A DNA stretch of 64,000 nt. Source: Massilia sp. CF038. Lineage in GTDB: Bacteria; Pseudomonadota; Gammaproteobacteria; Burkholderiales; Burkholderiaceae_D. The stretch is taken from contig NZ_FQWU01000001.1 of the NCBI RefSeq assembly GCF_900129765.1, positions 248,001 through 312,000 of the forward strand, given 5' to 3'. The stretch's first letter is position 1, and every line of letters begins with the position of its first letter. Positions 61,053 to 64,000 of this stretch are shown one piece after another. Both the position numbers and the translations under genes were made by a program. The notes below the pieces were generated by a model. It searched no databases, had not been told where the DNA came from, and worked only from the letters and a program-made list of their open reading frames with translations.

Positions 61053-62693
61053 ATGGCTTTTCTGGATTTCCTCAACAAAGAGCGGACCATTGCAGATGGT
61101 TCCTTTAACCGCTGGCTGGTCCCGCCTGCGGCCCTGGCCATTCATCTGTGCATTGGCATGGCGTACGGCTTCTCCGTGTTCTGGCTGCCGCTGTCGCGCG
61201 CCATCGGGATCAAGGATCCGCAAGCCTGCGCGGCCGACATGAGTCTGCTCAGTGAATTGTTTGCCACCGGCTGCGACTGGAAAATCTCGTCGCTGGGCTG
61301 GATGTACACCTTGTTCTTTGTGTTCCTTGGTTCGTCGGCGGCCCTGTTTGGCGGCTGGCTGGAACGGGCTGGTCCGCGCAAGGCAGGCGTGGTGTCGGCT
61401 CTGTGCTGGTGCGGCGGCCTGGTGATCTCGGCCATTGGCGTGCATCAGCACCAGATGTGGATGATGTGGCTGGGCTCGGGCGTGATTGGCGGTATTGGTC
61501 TGGGGCTGGGCTACATTTCGCCGGTATCGACCCTGATCAAATGGTTCCCTGACCGGCGCGGCATGGCCACCGGCATGGCCATCATGGGCTTCGGTGGCGG
61601 CGCGGTGATTGGTGCCCCTTTGGCCAACGAGTTGATGAAGCATTTCGCCACGCCCACTTCGGTCGGCGTCTGGGAAACCTTCCTTGCCATGGCCGCGATC
61701 TATTTTGTGTTCATGATGGCGGGCGCCTTGTCGTATCGGGTGCCGGCCTCCGGCTGGAAACCGGCCGGCTGGACGCCGCCGCCAGCAAACGCGGCCAACA
61801 CCATGATCACGACCCGCCATGTGCATGTGAAACGTGTCTGGGGCATTCCGCAGTTCTGGCTGCTGTGGGGCGTGCTGTGCCTGAACGTGACGGCCGGCAT
61901 CGGCATCCTGGGGATGGCGTCGCCCTTGCTGCAAGAAATCTTTGCCGGGCGTCTGATTGGGCTGGACCTGGCCTTCAACGATTTGAGCGTCGCGCAAAAA
62001 GCCCAGACGGCTGCCATTGGGGCTGGACTGGTGGGCTTGCTGTCACTGTTTAATATCGGTGGACGTTTCGTTTGGGCATCGTGTTCCGACTACATCGGAC
62101 GTAAAGCAACCTATTTCGTTTTTCTCGTGCTCGGCTTTATCCTCTATGCATCGATTCCTTCGCTTGCACACGCCGGTAATCTGTTCCTGTTTGTGACTGC
62201 TTTCTGTATCATCCTGTCCATGTATGGCGGCGGCTTTGCAACCATTCCAGCCTACCTGGCCGACCTGTTCGGCACCCAGATGGTTGGTGCGATTCATGGT
62301 CGTCTTCTGACCGCGTGGTCGGTGGCGGGCGTGTTCGGTCCGGTGCTGGTCAATTACATCCGCGAGTATCAATTGTCGACGGGTGTGCCAAAGGCGCAAG
62401 CGTATGATGTGACGATGTACATCCTGGCCGGCATGATCGTGCTTGGCTTCCTGTGCAACCTGATGGTGCGTCCGGTTGCGGACAAGTACTTCATGACTGA
62501 CGCCGAACTGGCAGTGGAAAAGAAGCTGGCACATGACCGTGATGCGAGCGCCAATGGGACTGGTGCTGCCGGCGCCGCGGTGGCCGTGCGCAGCAATCCG
62601 CTGGTCACCGCGTTTGCCTGGGCCGCCGTGGGCATTCCGCTGGCCATCGGCATCTGGCTCACGCTGCAAAAAGCCGCCGTGTTCTTCAAGTAA
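61053..62693 (+). CDS. OFA-family MFS carrier (oxalate/formate antiporter-like)
   Basis: 546 aa, 12-14 membrane helices. ATG 61053 has GGAG upstream (6-7-base gap); GTG 61041 is an alternative. Family marks include WFPDRRGMATGMAIMGFGGGAVIGAPLANELM and SDYIGRKATYFVF. A loop insertion between the first helices contains DPQACAADMSLLSELFATGCDW, and the C-terminal extension adds a last helix (FAWAAVGIPLAIGIWLTLQKAAVFF). Upstream of formate dehydrogenase genes it probably brings in oxalate or formate. The regulator gene is divergent. Confidence 0.88.
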   Translation: MAFLDFLNKERTIADGSFNRWLVPPAALAIHLCIGMAYGFSVFWLPLSRAIGIKDPQACAADMSLLSELFATGCDWKISSLGWMYTLFFVFLGSSAALFGGWLERAGPRKAGVVSALCWCGGLVISAIGVHQHQMWMMWLGSGVIGGIGLGLGYISPVSTLIKWFPDRRGMATGMAIMGFGGGAVIGAPLANELMKHFATPTSVGVWETFLAMAAIYFVFMMAGALSYRVPASGWKPAGWTPPPANAANTMITTRHVHVKRVWGIPQFWLLWGVLCLNVTAGIGILGMASPLLQEIFAGRLIGLDLAFNDLSVAQKAQTAAIGAGLVGLLSLFNIGGRFVWASCSDYIGRKATYFVFLVLGFILYASIPSLAHAGNLFLFVTAFCIILSMYGGGFATIPAYLADLFGTQMVGAIHGRLLTAWSVAGVFGPVLVNYIREYQLSTGVPKAQAYDVTMYILAGMIVLGFLCNLMVRPVADKYFMTDAELAVEKKLAHDRDASANGTGAAGAAVAVRSNPLVTAFAWAAVGIPLAIGIWLTLQKAAVFFK

Positions 62694-62697
62694 GGCG

Positions 62698-62733
62698 CTT
62701 GCCGGTGCGCCCTTCGGGGCAGCGCCTGGCAAG
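62698..62733 (+). promoter_or_regulatory. Intercistronic hairpin with UUCG tetraloop
   Basis: The RNA of the gap between the carrier and formate dehydrogenase genes folds as CUUGCC/GGCAAG plus GGUGC/GCGCC plus GCCC/GGGC around a UUCG loop, 15 pairs with two single-base bulges. It begins 5 bases after the carrier stop and has no U-run behind it, so it probably stabilises or attenuates rather than terminates. Confidence 0.6.
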
Positions 62734-62758
62734 GCAAACGATCCAGTCAGGACCAGTC

Positions 62759-64000
62759 ATGAATCACCCAGTCATTCCCATCGCAGTTCAGGGCAGTACG
62801 CGCCAGCGCAAACGCCAGGCACCCAAGGGGCGCCGCGTCGATCCGGACGCGCTGATCGAAGTACAGCGCCTGCTTGGCGGCGCATCGCGCCAGGCCGATC
62901 TGCTGATCGAGCATCTGCACAAAATCCAGGATGCGCACGGCAGTTTGTCGGCTGCGCACCTGGCGGCGCTGGCACAGGAAATGAAGCTGCCGCAGGCGGC
63001 CGTGTACGAGGTGGCCACCTTCTACCATCACTTCGACATCGTCAAGGAAGACCAGGTGGCACCAGTTGGCCTGACCGTGCGCGTCTGCGATGGCCTGTCG
63101 TGCGAAATGGCCGGTGCGCAGGATTTGCTGGCTCGTTTGCCGGCCTTGCTGGGCACCGAGGTGCGTGTGATTGCCGCGCCCTGTATCGGGCGCTGCGAAC
63201 AGGCGCCGGCAGCGGTGGTGGGGCAGAACCCGGTGCCGCATGCCAGTTGCGAAAAAATCGCCGGCACGGTGCAAGCCGGGGCGGTGCTGCACGCGCCGCA
63301 AGTGTACACCGGCCTGGCAGCCTACCGCGCTGCTGGCGGCTACCGCCTGCTGGCCGACTGCGTGACCGGCAAGCGCGATGGCGACAGCCTGATCGCGATC
63401 ATGGAAAGCTCGGGCTTGCGTGGCCTGGGCGGGGCCGGCTTCCCGGCCGGCCGCAAATGGCGCATCGTGCGGGCCGAAGCGGGGCCACGCCTGATGGCCA
63501 TCAACATCGATGAAGGCGAGCCAGGCACCTTCAAGGACCGCACCTATCTGGAAACCGATCCGCACCGCTTCATTGAAGGTGCGCTGATTGCCGCCTGGGT
63601 GGTCGGTATCGAGACCATTTACATCTATCTGCGCGACGAATACCACGGCTGCCGCGCCCTGCTGGAGGCGGAACTGGACAAGCTGCGCGCCGATCCGCCC
63701 ATGACCGGCATGCCCGAAATTATTTTGCGGCGCGGTGCCGGCGCCTACATCTGCGGTGAAGAATCGGCCATGATCGAATCGATCGAGGGCAAACGCGGCA
63801 TGCCGCGCCTGCGGCCACCCTATGTGGCCCAGGTCGGCCTGTTCGGGCGGCCCACGCTGGAACACAACTTTGAAACGCTGCACTGGGTGCGCGACATCGT
63901 CGAAAAGGGCGCCGACTGGTTCAGCGGCCACGGACGGCACGGGCGCAAGGGCTTGCGTTCATTTTCTGTGTCGGGTCGGGTGCGCGCGCCCGGCGTCAAA
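62759..64000 (+). CDS. NAD-dependent formate dehydrogenase, fused FdsG-FdsB subunit (partial)
   Basis: First 414 codons from ATG 62759; the frame is open to the window end. Residues about 25-170 form the FdsG/NuoE domain with [2Fe-2S] ligands C110-x4-C115 and C142-x3-C146. From about 185 the FdsB/NuoF domain begins: RGLGGAGFPAGRKW (NADH/FMN loop at 221-234), INIDEGEPGTFKDRTYLETDP and YICGEESAMIESIEGKRG. In Cupriavidus FdsG and FdsB are separate; a fused form is known from Methylobacterium Fdh1B. The remaining subunits (FdsA and accessory proteins) presumably lie beyond the window. A basic 25-residue N-terminus is an extra feature. Confidence 0.92.
   Translation, partial: MNHPVIPIAVQGSTRQRKRQAPKGRRVDPDALIEVQRLLGGASRQADLLIEHLHKIQDAHGSLSAAHLAALAQEMKLPQAAVYEVATFYHHFDIVKEDQVAPVGLTVRVCDGLSCEMAGAQDLLARLPALLGTEVRVIAAPCIGRCEQAPAAVVGQNPVPHASCEKIAGTVQAGAVLHAPQVYTGLAAYRAAGGYRLLADCVTGKRDGDSLIAIMESSGLRGLGGAGFPAGRKWRIVRAEAGPRLMAINIDEGEPGTFKDRTYLETDPHRFIEGALIAAWVVGIETIYIYLRDEYHGCRALLEAELDKLRADPPMTGMPEIILRRGAGAYICGEESAMIESIEGKRGMPRLRPPYVAQVGLFGRPTLEHNFETLHWVRDIVEKGADWFSGHGRHGRKGLRSFSVSGRVRAPGVK

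Noticed and set aside
62698-62733. UUCG hairpin as a Rho-independent terminator of the carrier gene
   Set aside because: The bases after the stem (GCAAACGATCC) contain no U-tract, so co-transcription with the dehydrogenase gene is preferred.
1-64000. CRISPR arrays, tRNA, rRNA, insertion sequences and prophage genes
   Set aside because: No spaced direct repeats, cloverleaf or CCA-tail patterns, transposase or phage structural sequences were seen. A full cmscan and repeat search would be decisive.

Overview
The window looks like a chromosomal segment of a high-GC betaproteobacterium, most likely Oxalobacteraceae (Massilia/Duganella/Janthinobacterium type). The grounds are the codon use, the dnaE to LPS-core gene order, the formate-dehydrogenase locus next to an oxalate/formate-type carrier, and paired ECF sigma/anti-sigma genes. 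I saw no rRNA, tRNA, CRISPR array, transposase or prophage gene.

Layout. (1) 1-5839: the 3' end of an unrecognised gene, then an iron cassette: a Fur-box-controlled TonB siderophore receptor, an FMN alpha-hydroxy-acid oxidase, PiuC dioxygenase, a PepSY protein and a b-type cytochrome. (2) 5863-11538: a secreted hypothetical protein, an atypical signal peptidase I whose catalytic lysine is replaced by methionine, a P450 with a flavin amine-oxidase-like partner, and a hypothetical protein. (3) 11674-16712: a periplasmic binding protein, then an operon that joins a nitrate/sulfonate-type ABC importer to a Sco protein and a membrane-anchored cupredoxin, then a Lon-substrate-domain protein and an intergenic inverted repeat. 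(4) 16936-23773: an Ala/Gly-rich secreted protein and a subtilase, divergent from an ECF sigma/anti-sigma pair, then a large propeller-GGDEF diguanylate cyclase. (5) 24182-25630: RhlE-type RNA helicase.

(6) 25781-42505: a large surface-glycan locus built from two convergent operons. The plus-strand arm makes CDP-4-keto-6-deoxyglucose (RfbF, RfbG) and carries an SDR, a polyprenyl-phosphate-type GT2, an LPG-synthase-like membrane protein, an FAD oxidoreductase and two large GT-C-like membrane proteins. The minus-strand arm is an ABC-dependent O-antigen export set: Wzm, Wzt with a C-terminal glycan-binding domain, a WbdD-like methyltransferase with a coiled coil but no kinase domain, and a double GT4 glycosyltransferase. 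Together they suggest a methyl-capped O-polysaccharide plus a separate periplasmic decoration route.

(7) 42657-48013: tRNA-modifying TrhO, a small secreted protein, a DUF1631 protein, a membrane-anchored protein and a bulb-lectin protein. (8) 48277-59850: dnaE directly coupled to LPS-core genes (GT9, GT4, two GT2, O-antigen ligase, MsbA, WaaF). (9) 59855-64000: an FdsR-like regulator, divergent from an OFA-family carrier and a fused FdsG-FdsB formate dehydrogenase subunit that runs off the window.
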